From Sphingobium sp. BYY-5 (GTDB taxonomy: Bacteria; Pseudomonadota; Alphaproteobacteria; Sphingomonadales; Sphingomonadaceae): 64,000 bases of DNA. How positions within the stretch are numbered: the first letter of the stretch is position 1; every line of letters starts with the position of its first letter. The DNA is taken from positions 620,001 to 684,000 of the forward strand of contig NZ_JALEBH010000002.1 in the NCBI RefSeq assembly GCF_022758885.1. The letters run 5' to 3'. Under the pieces are notes generated by a model, which saw nothing but the letters and a program-made list of their open reading frames with translations, did not search any database and was not told the DNA's origin. Positions 28,193-37,555 of this stretch are shown here, piece after piece. The position numbers were made by a program, and so were the translations under genes.

Positions 28193-30669
28193 CAGGACTT
28201 GCTGATGACGAGGCGGAAGTTGCGGCCGAAGATGGGGCGGCCGTAAATCGCCTCCGAACTGCCCTGACCACTCAGCGAGTCGGTGCGGGTATTACCTTCG
28301 GTCAGGCCGTGGGCGTTGAACAGATTGTCACCCACGACCTGCATCTGCCAACTGCCCCGGCGCGCCGTGATGCCCGCGCCAACCGTGCCATAGGTAGGCA
28401 GAGCGGTGTTATTGTAGAGGTCGACGAAACGCTTCCCCATATAGGTGTAGCGACCATAGACGGAGATATCCGTACCGCCCGTCTGGAAGTCGAAGCTGGG
28501 GCGGATATTGCCGTAGACCTTGGGCTGGCGGACGATCTGGTTGCCCTCTGCCTGTTCCGGATCGGCACCGGTGGTGCTTTGGAAATTCTTATACTTGGGA
28601 TCGCTGATGGTCAGCGCGCCGTTCAGCGAGAACCAGTTGGTCAGCGCCAGCTTGCCGTCGAACTCCACGCCCTTGACCTGCGCTTCGCCGATGAAAGGTA
28701 TGTTGACGTCGTTGCGGCCCGTGGTCGGATCAAAGGCAAGGAAGCTGGCGTTGAGCGGATCGAAATTGGTGTAGAAACCGGTGACGTAGAGATAGGAGCG
28801 GCCGAAGGCGAGCTTGAGGCCCGCTTCGAACTGGTCGGCCTTGGTCGTGATGATGGTCGGGTTGATGCTCATCACCGTCTGGACATTGGGCGGCGTTTCC
28901 AGATGCGAGGCGCGGCCATAGATGCCGACATGGCTGGAAAAGTCGTAATTCACGCCGACCGTCCAGTTGGTGACGTTGGGCTTCAGCGTCTGGTTGATGA
29001 TGACCCCGGTGAAGGCGCGGGTGCTGTCGTCTGCCAGCGTGGTGGCGTCGCCCAGATTGGCGGCCTCGGTCAGCGCGGCCCAACCCTTGTAGCTGTAGCG
29101 TTCATGGCGGATGCCCGCGTCGATGCGCAGACCCGGTATGATTTCCCATGTGTCGTTGGCATAAACCGCAAACATCTTCGCGTCGCTGTCACCCTGGTTC
29201 AGCGTCGCGGCATAGTTGATCACGCCATTATCGGTCACGCGGCCGATCTCCGTACCGGCGGCGTTATAGGCAACCAGGTCGAGCGTACGCGGCTTGCCCG
29301 CAACCTCGATCAGGTAATTCTGGTAGAGGGTGCGGCTGCTTTCGCCATAGAGGCTGCCGTAGAGGCCGAGCTTCAGATCATGGCTGCCGATGCCGGTTTC
29401 GAACTTGCGGGCGACGGACAGGTTGGCCTGGCCCGAATAGAATTTCGAATGGATGTCGCGATACTGGCCCTGCATGACCAGGCCAGACGCGGAATTTGGG
29501 TCATAAACGGTGTTGGTGCCGGCCAGCGTATAGCCGAAATGATCCACGGCGCCGAAGGCGGCGGTAGCGCGGGTGAGGTAGCCGGCCGCGAAGCTGTTGC
29601 CGTCGGCCGGATTGGTGGTCGAATAGAAGGCCGTGAAATCCAGCTTGCCCTGGGTGTAGCCCGCCTTGGCGGAAACCAGCCACTCGCCGAACTCGCCCTC
29701 ATATTGCGCGCCGAAATTGATCATCTGCATGTGACGACCGTCGGACAGATCGCTGTTGCGGCTCTGGATCTGGCCGGTGCCGTCGCGATACATCAGGTTG
29801 ACGTTCCGTAGCGCCGGCGAATTCATCGTGCCGTCGAAATAGTCGATATATTTGTCGAGCGAGACGCTGGGATTGCGCGGATCGGCGGTCGGGATCGGCA
29901 GATAGAAGACGTTGTGATCGTTGACATAGTTCACATTGAACTTGATCGATCCATTATCGAAATCATGCTTGATGTTGGCGCGGATCTGGCCGCCCTTGTC
30001 GTTGGGGAAACCATTGTCGCGATAGCCGTCATGCTGGCGGATGAAGCCGCCGATCGCATAATAGGTGTCCTTGCCCAGCGGACCGGCCTGATAGGCGTCC
30101 AGGCGGTAGAGGCCGGTGTCGCCCAGCGTCACCTGCGCCTTGCCGCGGGGCGTGTCGCTGCCTGTGACGGTGATCGCGTTGATGATCGCGCCCGAATAGC
30201 TGGCATAGACCGGTGCCGGGCCGCCGCGCACCACCTCGACATGGTCGGTCATCAGATCCTGCTTCAGGATCGCGTCACCCCGGAAAAAGACGCCGTCATT
30301 TTCGTGGAACAGCGGCAGACCGTCCTGCTGGAAGCTGACAAAGCCACCGTCATTGGGCAGGCCACGGATGCGGTAGATATTCTGCACCTCGCCGCCGGTG
30401 ATTTCGGTCTGGAAGCCCGGCAACTGGCCGATCAGGTCGGCGAAGTTCACCGGTGCGATCTTTTCAACATCCTCGTTCGAGATGGTGTTGATCGCATAGG
30501 ATACGTCGAACCGGCGCTGGGCGCGGGTGGAGCCGGTGACGATGATGTCGCCCGGCCCGCTGCCGGTGTCCGCAGCCTGTCCGTCAGGCGCATTGTCCTG
30601 CGCGAAGGCGGGTGTGAAGGAACAGAGCGCCGCAAGGGCGGTGCCGGTGGCAAGAACGGTCTTGAACAT
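28189..30669 (-). CDS. TonB-dependent outer-membrane receptor
   Basis: This 826-residue receptor has a signal peptide ending AFAQDN, no STN domain, a plug with IIVTGSTRAQRRFDVSYA and IYRIRGLPNDGGF, and a barrel ending in LVISKSW. The ATG at 30669 follows aaaggggctctcc; an upstream ATG at 30723 would overlap the control region and is rejected. It heads the receptor-YdcF-nuclease operon and is divergent from a ROK repressor gene. The two share a 128-base region with a NagC/Mlc-like palindrome. Ligand unknown; the ROK link suggests a sugar-containing compound. Confidence 0.93.
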   Translation of the reverse strand: MFKTVLATGTALAALCSFTPAFAQDNAPDGQAADTGSGPGDIIVTGSTRAQRRFDVSYAINTISNEDVEKIAPVNFADLIGQLPGFQTEITGGEVQNIYRIRGLPNDGGFVSFQQDGLPLFHENDGVFFRGDAILKQDLMTDHVEVVRGGPAPVYASYSGAIINAITVTGSDTPRGKAQVTLGDTGLYRLDAYQAGPLGKDTYYAIGGFIRQHDGYRDNGFPNDKGGQIRANIKHDFDNGSIKFNVNYVNDHNVFYLPIPTADPRNPSVSLDKYIDYFDGTMNSPALRNVNLMYRDGTGQIQSRNSDLSDGRHMQMINFGAQYEGEFGEWLVSAKAGYTQGKLDFTAFYSTTNPADGNSFAAGYLTRATAAFGAVDHFGYTLAGTNTVYDPNSASGLVMQGQYRDIHSKFYSGQANLSVARKFETGIGSHDLKLGLYGSLYGESSRTLYQNYLIEVAGKPRTLDLVAYNAAGTEIGRVTDNGVINYAATLNQGDSDAKMFAVYANDTWEIIPGLRIDAGIRHERYSYKGWAALTEAANLGDATTLADDSTRAFTGVIINQTLKPNVTNWTVGVNYDFSSHVGIYGRASHLETPPNVQTVMSINPTIITTKADQFEAGLKLAFGRSYLYVTGFYTNFDPLNASFLAFDPTTGRNDVNIPFIGEAQVKGVEFDGKLALTNWFSLNGALTISDPKYKNFQSTTGADPEQAEGNQIVRQPKVYGNIRPSFDFQTGGTDISVYGRYTYMGKRFVDLYNNTALPTYGTVGAGITARRGSWQMQVVGDNLFNAHGLTEGNTRTDSLSGQGSSEAIYGRPIFGRNFRLVISKSW

Positions 30670-30729
30670 GGAGAGCCCCTTTTCCGATTGGTTGGGCGCT
30701 CCCCTGACCGTGCCATGTGACATTTTTAA

Positions 30730-30747
30730 TTATTGTTGCGAAAATAA
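30730..30747. promoter_or_regulatory. ROK-type operator between receptor and ROK regulator genes
   Basis: The 18-base imperfect palindrome ttattgttgcgaaaataa matches its own reverse complement at 14 of 18 positions. It resembles the TTATTT...AAATAA sites bound by NagC and Mlc, which are ROK proteins. It lies in the divergent promoter region, so the adjacent ROK protein probably binds here and controls both genes. Confidence 0.55.
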
Positions 30748-30797
30748 ATAAAGCCGCATACCGGGTCGTCGCTTTTCATCGGCGGCAGGGGTCGGCC

Positions 30798-31910
30798 ATG
30801 CAGTTTCCCACATTGGACAAGGATCAACGGCGCATCCTCCAGATGCTGCGCAAATCCGGCCCATTGTCCCGGTCAGCGCTGGCCACCGGACTGGAAATCA
30901 GCGGCACCGCGCTGACACGCCTGTCGCGCGACCTGCTCAGCCTGGGACTGGTCGAGGAAGTGCCGGGGGCGGAAGCGCAGGGCCGGGGGCGTCCCGCCAT
31001 ACCCCTGCGACTGGCAGGGCATGGCGGCTATGCGGTTGGAGCGACGGCACACAAGGGCTTTCTCGATATCTCCCTGGTCGATTTCACCGGCGCCACGATC
31101 GCCACCCATCATGAAGCGGTCGAGCCGATCGATCCTCACGGCTTCGCGCAAAAGGTGCGGCGTATCACGCATGAGCTGGTCGATCGTCACGGCCTGCTGG
31201 GCCGGCGCATGTTGGGCCTTGGCGTGGCGGTGCCAGGTCCGTCCCTATCGCCGGCGGGCGACCGGTGGAGCGTTGTCGACGTCCTGCCCAATTGGCGGGA
31301 TGCACCGCTGCGCGACATTCTCTCCGCCGAAATGGACTGGCCGCTCTGGATCGAGAATGACGCCAATGCGGCGGTCATCGCCGAATATTATCTTGGCGGC
31401 CTGCTCAGGGATTTCACAACCATAGTCGTGATCCTGCTGGGCTTCGGCATTGGCGCAGGCGTCATTGTCGATGGCCGACTCGTGCGCGGCCAATATGGCG
31501 TGGCCGGCGAAATCGGCTGCCTGTTTCCAGGACATCTGCCGCGCCCCAGTCCTCTGGACCTGTTATCCGCACTTCGTAACAATGGCTGCGATCTGTCCTC
31601 GGTCGCGGATATCGACTTCAACGCCACGGACCAAGCACCCACGATCGAAGCCTGGCTCGACCGGGCGGCTGGGCAATTGGAGACGGTGTGCAACACGGCC
31701 TTCGCCTGGCTTGACCCAGGGGCAATCGTACTGGCCGGCACCTTGCCGCCGACCATTCTGCAGCGACTGGCGGATCGCCTGCATCAGGCCGATCTCGTGA
31801 CGACGGTTCATCAGCGCCAGCCACCCGTACGGATATCCAATCTCCATGGCTCACCGATCACCTTCGGCGCAGCCCTTTTGCCAATTCATGTCTTGTCCGC
31901 AGAGGTGTGA
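30798..31910 (+). CDS. ROK-family transcriptional regulator
   Basis: The 370-residue protein has an N-terminal winged helix (MLRKSGPLSRSALATGLEIS, then LTRLSRDLLSLGLVEE) and a C-terminal ROK/sugar-kinase fold with IENDANAAVIAEYYLGG and LGFGIGAGVIVDGRLVRGQY. The usual zinc CxCGxxGC cluster is missing (EIGCLFPGHLPR), so ligand sensing may differ. A caggggt site precedes the ATG at 30798; upstream starts are weaker. It is divergent from the receptor-nuclease operon and probably represses it until a sugar or sugar phosphate binds. Confidence 0.9.
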   Translation: MQFPTLDKDQRRILQMLRKSGPLSRSALATGLEISGTALTRLSRDLLSLGLVEEVPGAEAQGRGRPAIPLRLAGHGGYAVGATAHKGFLDISLVDFTGATIATHHEAVEPIDPHGFAQKVRRITHELVDRHGLLGRRMLGLGVAVPGPSLSPAGDRWSVVDVLPNWRDAPLRDILSAEMDWPLWIENDANAAVIAEYYLGGLLRDFTTIVVILLGFGIGAGVIVDGRLVRGQYGVAGEIGCLFPGHLPRPSPLDLLSALRNNGCDLSSVADIDFNATDQAPTIEAWLDRAAGQLETVCNTAFAWLDPGAIVLAGTLPPTILQRLADRLHQADLVTTVHQRQPPVRISNLHGSPITFGAALLPIHVLSAEV

Positions 31911-31926
31911 ACGATCTGACCCCCGA

Positions 31927-33048
31927 TCAATCCTCCTTCTTCCATCCCATCGCATTCAGCATGACGTCGAACAGCCGGGTATTGGAGAAAAAGCCATGTA
32001 TCTGCTGCGCGCCGGGACCGCTGGCAGCGGCAATCACTTCTTCGCCGGTATGCCCATCCTCGACACCGATGACCGGGTTATTGGCGATAGTGGCGCCTGG
32101 CTTGGCGGCTTCGGCGGCATATTGCTGCGCCAGCGGAGCATTGCGTTTGCCCCCGCCCATGCGCAGGCCGAAACTATGGTCGGCAGTGAACAGGATGAGC
32201 GTGTCCTTGCTGGCAACGGCGCTGATGCGACGGATCATATCGTCCATTTCGATGACATGCTTCAGACCCTTTTCCGGGTCATCGGTATGCATGTCCCACT
32301 CGACCATCAGGAAATAGCCCTTGGGATTGCGCGCAAGCTGCCCGATCGTCGCCTCGACGGCCGGGATCGGCGCGAAATCGCTGTCGCGCAGCACCGCTGC
32401 ACGGGCCGCGTTGCGGATGATGGCCGGATCATTGCCGAACCGGTATCCGGCCTTGGCAAAGGCCTGTTCGGGTGTAATCCCGTCCTTGGCAAAGGAAGCT
32501 ATCACATCCGCCTGCCCCTTGCCGATCACGATATCGACACCGTCGCCGAAGCGGGGGCTGAGCAACTGGCGGAAAATCTGGTCCTTGTCCTTGCGCGAGG
32601 CGACATGGGCGTAGCAGGCGGCCGGAGTCGCGTCCCAGATCGGCATGTTCGTGACGACCCCGGTCGAAAGCCCCCGCTGCTCGGCATATTCCAGGAAGGT
32701 CTTGACTGGCGTGACCGCACCGCCCGACCCCGACAGGAGGACCGACACCATCCCGCTGTCGGTCTTGTGCCCGGTCATGATCGCGGTCATGCCCGCCGCC
32801 GAATCCGTAACCCAATTGTTCAGCGCCGACGTGTCCGACAGGCCGACATTGGGCATGGAGTGGATGAAGAGCGACTGCGGCCGGTCGTGCGCCATGATGC
32901 CCGCTGCATTGAGCGTCGGCACGCCGCCCGCATCCCCCAGGAAGAGGATGATGTTGCGCGCTTCCTGTGCCCCGGCCGGGACGCTGAAAAGGGATGTGAC
33001 CGCCAGCATAGCCGCCGCCAGCGTCGCCTTCCGGGACAAGTTCGTCAT
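31927..33048 (-). CDS. Secreted alkaline phosphatase, PhoA family
   Basis: This 373-residue periplasmic enzyme hydrolyses phosphate monoesters. The signal peptide ends at PAGAQ. Family marks are NIILFLGDAGG (metal-binding Asp), VTDSAAGMTA with the nucleophilic Ser after Asp, VEWDMHTDDPEKG, LFTADHSFG, and DGHTGEEV with the late His. The start at 33048 is preferred to an ATG six bases upstream because agaagga is then well spaced. It lies 14 bases after the TonB receptor stop, so both are probably co-transcribed behind a sigma/FecR pair. Confidence 0.9.
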   Translation of the reverse strand: MTNLSRKATLAAAMLAVTSLFSVPAGAQEARNIILFLGDAGGVPTLNAAGIMAHDRPQSLFIHSMPNVGLSDTSALNNWVTDSAAGMTAIMTGHKTDSGMVSVLLSGSGGAVTPVKTFLEYAEQRGLSTGVVTNMPIWDATPAACYAHVASRKDKDQIFRQLLSPRFGDGVDIVIGKGQADVIASFAKDGITPEQAFAKAGYRFGNDPAIIRNAARAAVLRDSDFAPIPAVEATIGQLARNPKGYFLMVEWDMHTDDPEKGLKHVIEMDDMIRRISAVASKDTLILFTADHSFGLRMGGGKRNAPLAQQYAAEAAKPGATIANNPVIGVEDGHTGEEVIAAASGPGAQQIHGFFSNTRLFDVMLNAMGWKKED

Positions 33049-33062
33049 TGCCATTCCTTCTG

Positions 33063-35948
33063 TCAGAAACGTGCGCGCACGCCGGCCATCAGCGTGGTGC
33101 CATAATCGGTGTAGCCGGCGAACCGGTTGTCGCGGACATATTGCCATTGTACGCCGCCCGCCACGTTGATCCCCTGGACGACGAATGTGACATTGGGCGT
33201 CACCTTGTAGGAAATATCGAAGTCGAGGCTGCCGAAGGCGGAGTCGTTGTTGGCGGCGAGGCCCGCGCCACCCACATCGCGCAGCACCTTGCCCCGCCAG
33301 CTATAGCTGGCGCGCGCACCGATCGGCCCCTTTTCGTAAAAGGCGGTCAGGTTGAAGCTGTCCGACGCCACATCGGTCAGGTCGTCGCGGAAGGTTGAGC
33401 CGTCCGACATCGCATAGGTGCCCTTGCTGGCGGTATGGGTGTAATTGGCCTGAAAACCCAGGCCATCGAAGGGCGCGGGCAGCATCTTGAACAATTGCTG
33501 ATAGGCGATTTCGACACCGGCGACATAGGCATTGCCGCCATTTTGCGGCGCGGTCAGCCGATAGACCTGTCCGTCCAGGTTGAAGTTGCGGGTCTGCTGG
33601 AAGACGAAACTGGTGATGTCCTTATAAAAGGCGCCACCGATCAGCGCGCTGCCCGGCGCGAAATACCATTCGATCGTGCCGTCATATTGCCAGGCTTCAA
33701 ACGGACGGAGTTCCGGGTTGCCGCCCACCGCCGTCAGCACGGTCGGGTTGGAATTGATCGTCAGCCGGGGCGCAAGGTCGGCCAGCGACGGCCGGGTGAT
33801 GACCTTGGACGCGGCGAAGTGCATTTGCAGGTTGGACGTGAACTCGGCGACCAGGTTCAGCGAGGGCAGGATATTGTCATAATTGCGCTCGTACCGGACC
33901 GGCAGGGCTGCGCTGCCATTGTCGGCATAGCCCGAAGAAGTCTGACGGGTATGCGCATAGCGTACGCCCGCATCGCCACGGATGGTCACGCCGCCCAGGG
34001 GGAAGCTGAACTCCGCCAGTCCGTAGCCGCCCAATATCTTCTCATCGATGGCGTAGCTGTTGCGGCGATCGCCGCGCGCGAGATCGGCGTTCAGCAGAGC
34101 GTCCTTGCCGGTCGCGGCCTCCCAGAAGCGATCGGGATCGGGCATGACCCAGTTCCTGGGCAAATCGCCGCCTACGCCCTTGAGGAAGTCGTCGACCGGA
34201 AACGCCTCGAAATAGCTGTCGTCGAAACGCCGACCGGATATGCCGCTGGTGAAATTGATATCGCGGCGATTGTAGGTCCGGTCGCGTTTTTCATATTTGG
34301 CGCCGAAGCGCAAACTGCGCAGCGCACCGTCCAGTTCGCGCGTCACATCGAAGGTCGCCGCCCGCTGTCGGTCGAGCGAGTCATTCACGCGATACTCGAT
34401 CCGCCGCCCCGGCAGGGTTGTCGATTGGGTAAGATCAGCAGAAAGAAAGCGCAGGTTAGGCAACCGCTCCCCGACCTTGCCATAATCGAACGCGACCTGA
34501 CCGACCGGTCCCAGCAGACGGGTACGATAGATGGGGGTGGGCGTGTTGGAATAGGCGCGGCCCAGGCTGGCGTCAGCCGCCAGCGTCCATCCATTGGCCG
34601 ACCATTTGGCATTGGCGCCGACCAGCCAATTCTCATATTCCAGGCGCGAGGTTTCACGGCCGATCTGGGTCGAGGTCGTGACCGTAGCGGCGGTCAGCAC
34701 GCCATTTTCGATCACCGCCGTCCCCGGCACGATCGCGCGTGGTGTCGTCGCCGAAAAATCGGTGGAATAGGTCAGTTCGTCATAATCGATGTTGAGGCGG
34801 CTCCACAGGCCATCGACATTCAGTGCAAAACGATCGTCCGGCTTCCACTGGATCGCGCCGTTCAGGCCGATGCGGTCGCGATTTTCCCGTTCCAGCGTCG
34901 GGCGCGTGCTGGTCGGCACCAGTATCGTGTCGCCATCGAGCGCGCCGTTGCCATCGCTGTCGATCCGCCCGTCGGCCCAGCCCACGCCGGTGATGCGGTC
35001 CTGCCGGGTCGTACGTTCGTCATAGACCGCTGCGATCAACGCACCGAACGTGCCCTCATCATTCACCCAGCTCGCCATGCCGGAAATGCGGGGATTGACA
35101 GCGTCGGCCAAGCGCGGCGAACTGGCAGTGGCGGAGAGGGCCAGCACCGGCTTCTTGAGGTCGATCGGACGAAAGGTCTGGAGGTTGACGATACCGCCGA
35201 TGCCGCCTTCGGCTAGGTCAGCGCGCGGGCTTTTGATCACTTCCACCGCCGACATGAGTTCGGACGGCAGCGTATCGAAGCGGAACTGTCGCCCACTCTG
35301 GCCGCTATCGCGAACATTCTCGTTAACCGCGGCAGCGCGGCCATTGAGCGTCACCACCTGGAAATTGGCGCCCAGCCCCCGGATGCGGACGAACACGCCC
35401 TCGCCACGATCGCGCACGATCGATACGCCCGGCACACGCTGAAGCGCTTCGGCGATGTTCTGGGCCGGGAACTTGCCGATATCCTCGGCCTTGACGACAT
35501 CGACCACATTGGTCGCCTTCCGCTTCTCGGCGAGCGCGCTGGACAGGCTGGCAGCATAGCCGGTGACGATGATCTCCGATGCGACCTCGGCCGCGCCATC
35601 CGCCGCCATGTCCTGGGCCGAAGCGGGTGTCGGGACGATCAGCAGCGCTCCGTTCGCCTGGCGGCGCACTGCCAGCGGCTTGCCCTGGATCAGTCGTTCG
35701 ACCGCCATCATCGCGTCCATCCGTCCGCTGAGCGCAGGACCGCTCATGCCGGCGACAGCCTGCGGGGCGAACAATATGTCGGTGCCGGTCTGCCGCGCAA
35801 TCGCCTCAAATGCCTGATTCAACGGCTGCGCCGCGATCTGGACGGAAGTGGAACGTTGCTGTGCCTGTGCCGGGACGGCGCACAAGCTGGCCAGAGCGGC
35901 GCCCAGCGCCAGCGAACGGCGCAAATTGCGCGAAAAATGAACGGTCAC
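33063..35948 (-). CDS. TonB-dependent transducer/receptor with STN domain
   Basis: The 961-residue protein carries a signal peptide (VPAQAQQ), an STN domain at about residues 35-95 (VQIAAQPLNQAFEAIARQTG, then MDAMMAVERLIQGKPLAV), a plug with NIAEALQRVPGVSIVRDRGE and VFVRIRGLG, and a long barrel. The plug resembles the CirA/OAR-like receptors common in sphingomonads. A GTG at 35948 after ggggattttc is the likely start; the frame is open further upstream to 35999. FecR and sigma genes precede it and alkaline phosphatase follows, so its ligand may be a phosphate ester. That last point is inference. Confidence 0.92.
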   Translation of the reverse strand: MTVHFSRNLRRSLALGAALASLCAVPAQAQQRSTSVQIAAQPLNQAFEAIARQTGTDILFAPQAVAGMSGPALSGRMDAMMAVERLIQGKPLAVRRQANGALLIVPTPASAQDMAADGAAEVASEIIVTGYAASLSSALAEKRKATNVVDVVKAEDIGKFPAQNIAEALQRVPGVSIVRDRGEGVFVRIRGLGANFQVVTLNGRAAAVNENVRDSGQSGRQFRFDTLPSELMSAVEVIKSPRADLAEGGIGGIVNLQTFRPIDLKKPVLALSATASSPRLADAVNPRISGMASWVNDEGTFGALIAAVYDERTTRQDRITGVGWADGRIDSDGNGALDGDTILVPTSTRPTLERENRDRIGLNGAIQWKPDDRFALNVDGLWSRLNIDYDELTYSTDFSATTPRAIVPGTAVIENGVLTAATVTTSTQIGRETSRLEYENWLVGANAKWSANGWTLAADASLGRAYSNTPTPIYRTRLLGPVGQVAFDYGKVGERLPNLRFLSADLTQSTTLPGRRIEYRVNDSLDRQRAATFDVTRELDGALRSLRFGAKYEKRDRTYNRRDINFTSGISGRRFDDSYFEAFPVDDFLKGVGGDLPRNWVMPDPDRFWEAATGKDALLNADLARGDRRNSYAIDEKILGGYGLAEFSFPLGGVTIRGDAGVRYAHTRQTSSGYADNGSAALPVRYERNYDNILPSLNLVAEFTSNLQMHFAASKVITRPSLADLAPRLTINSNPTVLTAVGGNPELRPFEAWQYDGTIEWYFAPGSALIGGAFYKDITSFVFQQTRNFNLDGQVYRLTAPQNGGNAYVAGVEIAYQQLFKMLPAPFDGLGFQANYTHTASKGTYAMSDGSTFRDDLTDVASDSFNLTAFYEKGPIGARASYSWRGKVLRDVGGAGLAANNDSAFGSLDFDISYKVTPNVTFVVQGINVAGGVQWQYVRDNRFAGYTDYGTTLMAGVRARF

Positions 35949-36035
35949 GAAAATCCCCCATGGACTGCGGCAGAGGCGCCGCGCTTCCCCGACGCGCAAG
36001 GGCCGCTTTACCCCACCCCGCTCGACAAGTTTTTT

Positions 36036-36974
36036 TCAGCCGCCCAGCAGAACCCGGTCGTCGACCTGCCGAACCGGGATCGACAGCAGTTGCGACAACG
36101 CCTGACCCAGCGCGACATTGTCCCCCATGCGATACATGCCGCTGACCCGCAGGTCGGCCGTGCGCGGATCGGCGATGACCAGCCTGGTCATGCTGTAGCG
36201 ATTGGCCTCCGCCGCGACCGCGTCCAACCGATCCTCGTGAAAGGCTGCGCGGCCGCTTTCCCATGCCTGCGTTGTCTCGGCATCTGGACGATCGATCTGC
36301 ACGCCATGCATCCCATCGGACCGCAGGCGCTGCCCAGCGGCGATGGTCCGCCGCGCTCCTGCTATCGCTACATTCGCCTGCCCGGTCATCGCCGTCATCG
36401 CCAGCCGATCGCCCATATCCCGCCGCACGTCGAAACGTCCCCGGTCGGCAACGAAAGACCCACTGCCCGCTTCCACTGAAAAGGGAACCTCCATTGGCGC
36501 GATGAAAAGGGCGATCCGTCCCTGCCGCAGCCACAGATTGCGACGCTTGGCTGTCGCAACCACACGGACCCGCGTGTCGGTGTCCAGAAGCAGGGACGAT
36601 CCTTCACCCAGGACGATGCGGCGCTGCTCGCCAACCCCGGTTTCATATCCCGTACCGGCATAGGCGGCCTGCAACGTCACTATCCCGCCGCCAGCGGCGA
36701 TCGTACCAGCACAGGCGACCAACATCCTGCGCCGGGACAAGATGGGCTGTACCCGGCGGTCCGGGACGACATCGGCACCGGGCACCAGCGACCAGATATC
36801 CGTCGCCCGCTCGAACGCGGCCGCATGGGCCGCGTCGGCGGCGATCCAGGTGCGAAAGGCCCGTTCGTCGTCGTCCGTCCTGCCATCCGCATTGAGCCTT
36901 GCGATCCACTGCGCGGCGGTCCGGGGTAAAGGGCGCTCACCGGACATGTCGGGGCTCACCAATCCTTCGTCCAA
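36036..36974 (-). CDS. FecR-family anti-sigma/signal transducer
   Basis: This 312-residue regulator has the DUF4880-like cytoplasmic part (AAQWIARLNADGRTDDDERA), one membrane helix at about residues 84-105 (MLVACAGTIAAGGGIVTLQA), and the FecR domain with GEQRRIVLGEGSSLLLDTDT and LWLRQGRIALFI. It ends with a short domain near MYRMGDNVALGQALSQL. It overlaps the sigma gene by 19 bases and precedes the STN receptor by 87 bases, giving the classic sigma-FecR-receptor order. Confidence 0.92.
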   Translation of the reverse strand: MDEGLVSPDMSGERPLPRTAAQWIARLNADGRTDDDERAFRTWIAADAAHAAAFERATDIWSLVPGADVVPDRRVQPILSRRRMLVACAGTIAAGGGIVTLQAAYAGTGYETGVGEQRRIVLGEGSSLLLDTDTRVRVVATAKRRNLWLRQGRIALFIAPMEVPFSVEAGSGSFVADRGRFDVRRDMGDRLAMTAMTGQANVAIAGARRTIAAGQRLRSDGMHGVQIDRPDAETTQAWESGRAAFHEDRLDAVAAEANRYSMTRLVIADPRTADLRVSGMYRMGDNVALGQALSQLLSIPVRQVDDRVLLGG

Positions 36975-37465
36975 TCGTCAAGGAACGTCATCGCCCTGGC
37001 CATATGTTTCTCGACCGCGCTTTGGCTTATTTCAAGCCGCTCGGCAATTTCGCGATATTTCAGATTGTCGATGCGCTGGAGCAGGAAGACTTCGCGTGTG
37101 CGGGGCGGCAGTTTGTCTATCCCTTCGCGCACCCGCTCCAGCCTTGCCCGAGCCATCAGTGCTTCATCCTGCATCGGTGCGCTGTCGCGCACCATGTGGA
37201 GCGCATCCTCACCGATGCTGGGTCCGCGAACCTTTTCCCGACGATAGACATCGCGTGCGCGGTTGATGGCTGCTCGAACAAGGAAGGCCTCTTCGTTGTC
37301 CGGCCGTTCCGTCCGTGTCGCCATTCGCACATAGGCGTCATGCAACAGGTCTTCCCCATCGTGTCTCCGCGTGAGACGCTCGACCTGCACAAGCAAGCTG
37401 GCCCAGCCAGCCCACAGGCGCCCGGACGATGTCCTGCATGTCTGTTCGAGATTGTAATCGCCCAT
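36956..37465 (-). CDS. ECF RNA polymerase sigma factor, FecI-like
   Basis: The 169-residue protein has region 2 (DGEDLLHDAYVRMATRTERP, then EAFLVRAAINRARDVYRRE) and a region 4 helix-turn-helix (IDKLPPRTREVFLLQRIDN, then YREIAERLEISQSAVEKHM). It should activate the receptor/phosphatase operon when the receptor is occupied. Its 3' end overlaps fecR by 19 bases, which usually couples production of sigma and anti-sigma. No clear sigma-70 promoter was made out in the 90 bases upstream. Confidence 0.92.
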   Translation of the reverse strand: MGDYNLEQTCRTSSGRLWAGWASLLVQVERLTRRHDGEDLLHDAYVRMATRTERPDNEEAFLVRAAINRARDVYRREKVRGPSIGEDALHMVRDSAPMQDEALMARARLERVREGIDKLPPRTREVFLLQRIDNLKYREIAERLEISQSAVEKHMARAMTFLDDWTKDW

Positions 37466-37555
37466 GAGTGAGGCGACCTAACCGACCCCACAGACAGTTT
37501 AATGACCGAGTGGTTTCAATTGGATGACGTCCGCTTATGGATCGTCTCCTAAGAA

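Noticed and set aside
28171..29811. 546-codon plus-strand frame inside the ROK-linked TonB receptor gene
   Set aside because: Antisense shadow of a well-supported receptor; no recognisable domain.
33435..35216. 593-codon plus-strand frame inside the STN receptor gene
   Set aside because: Antisense shadow; Arg-rich translation and no motif.
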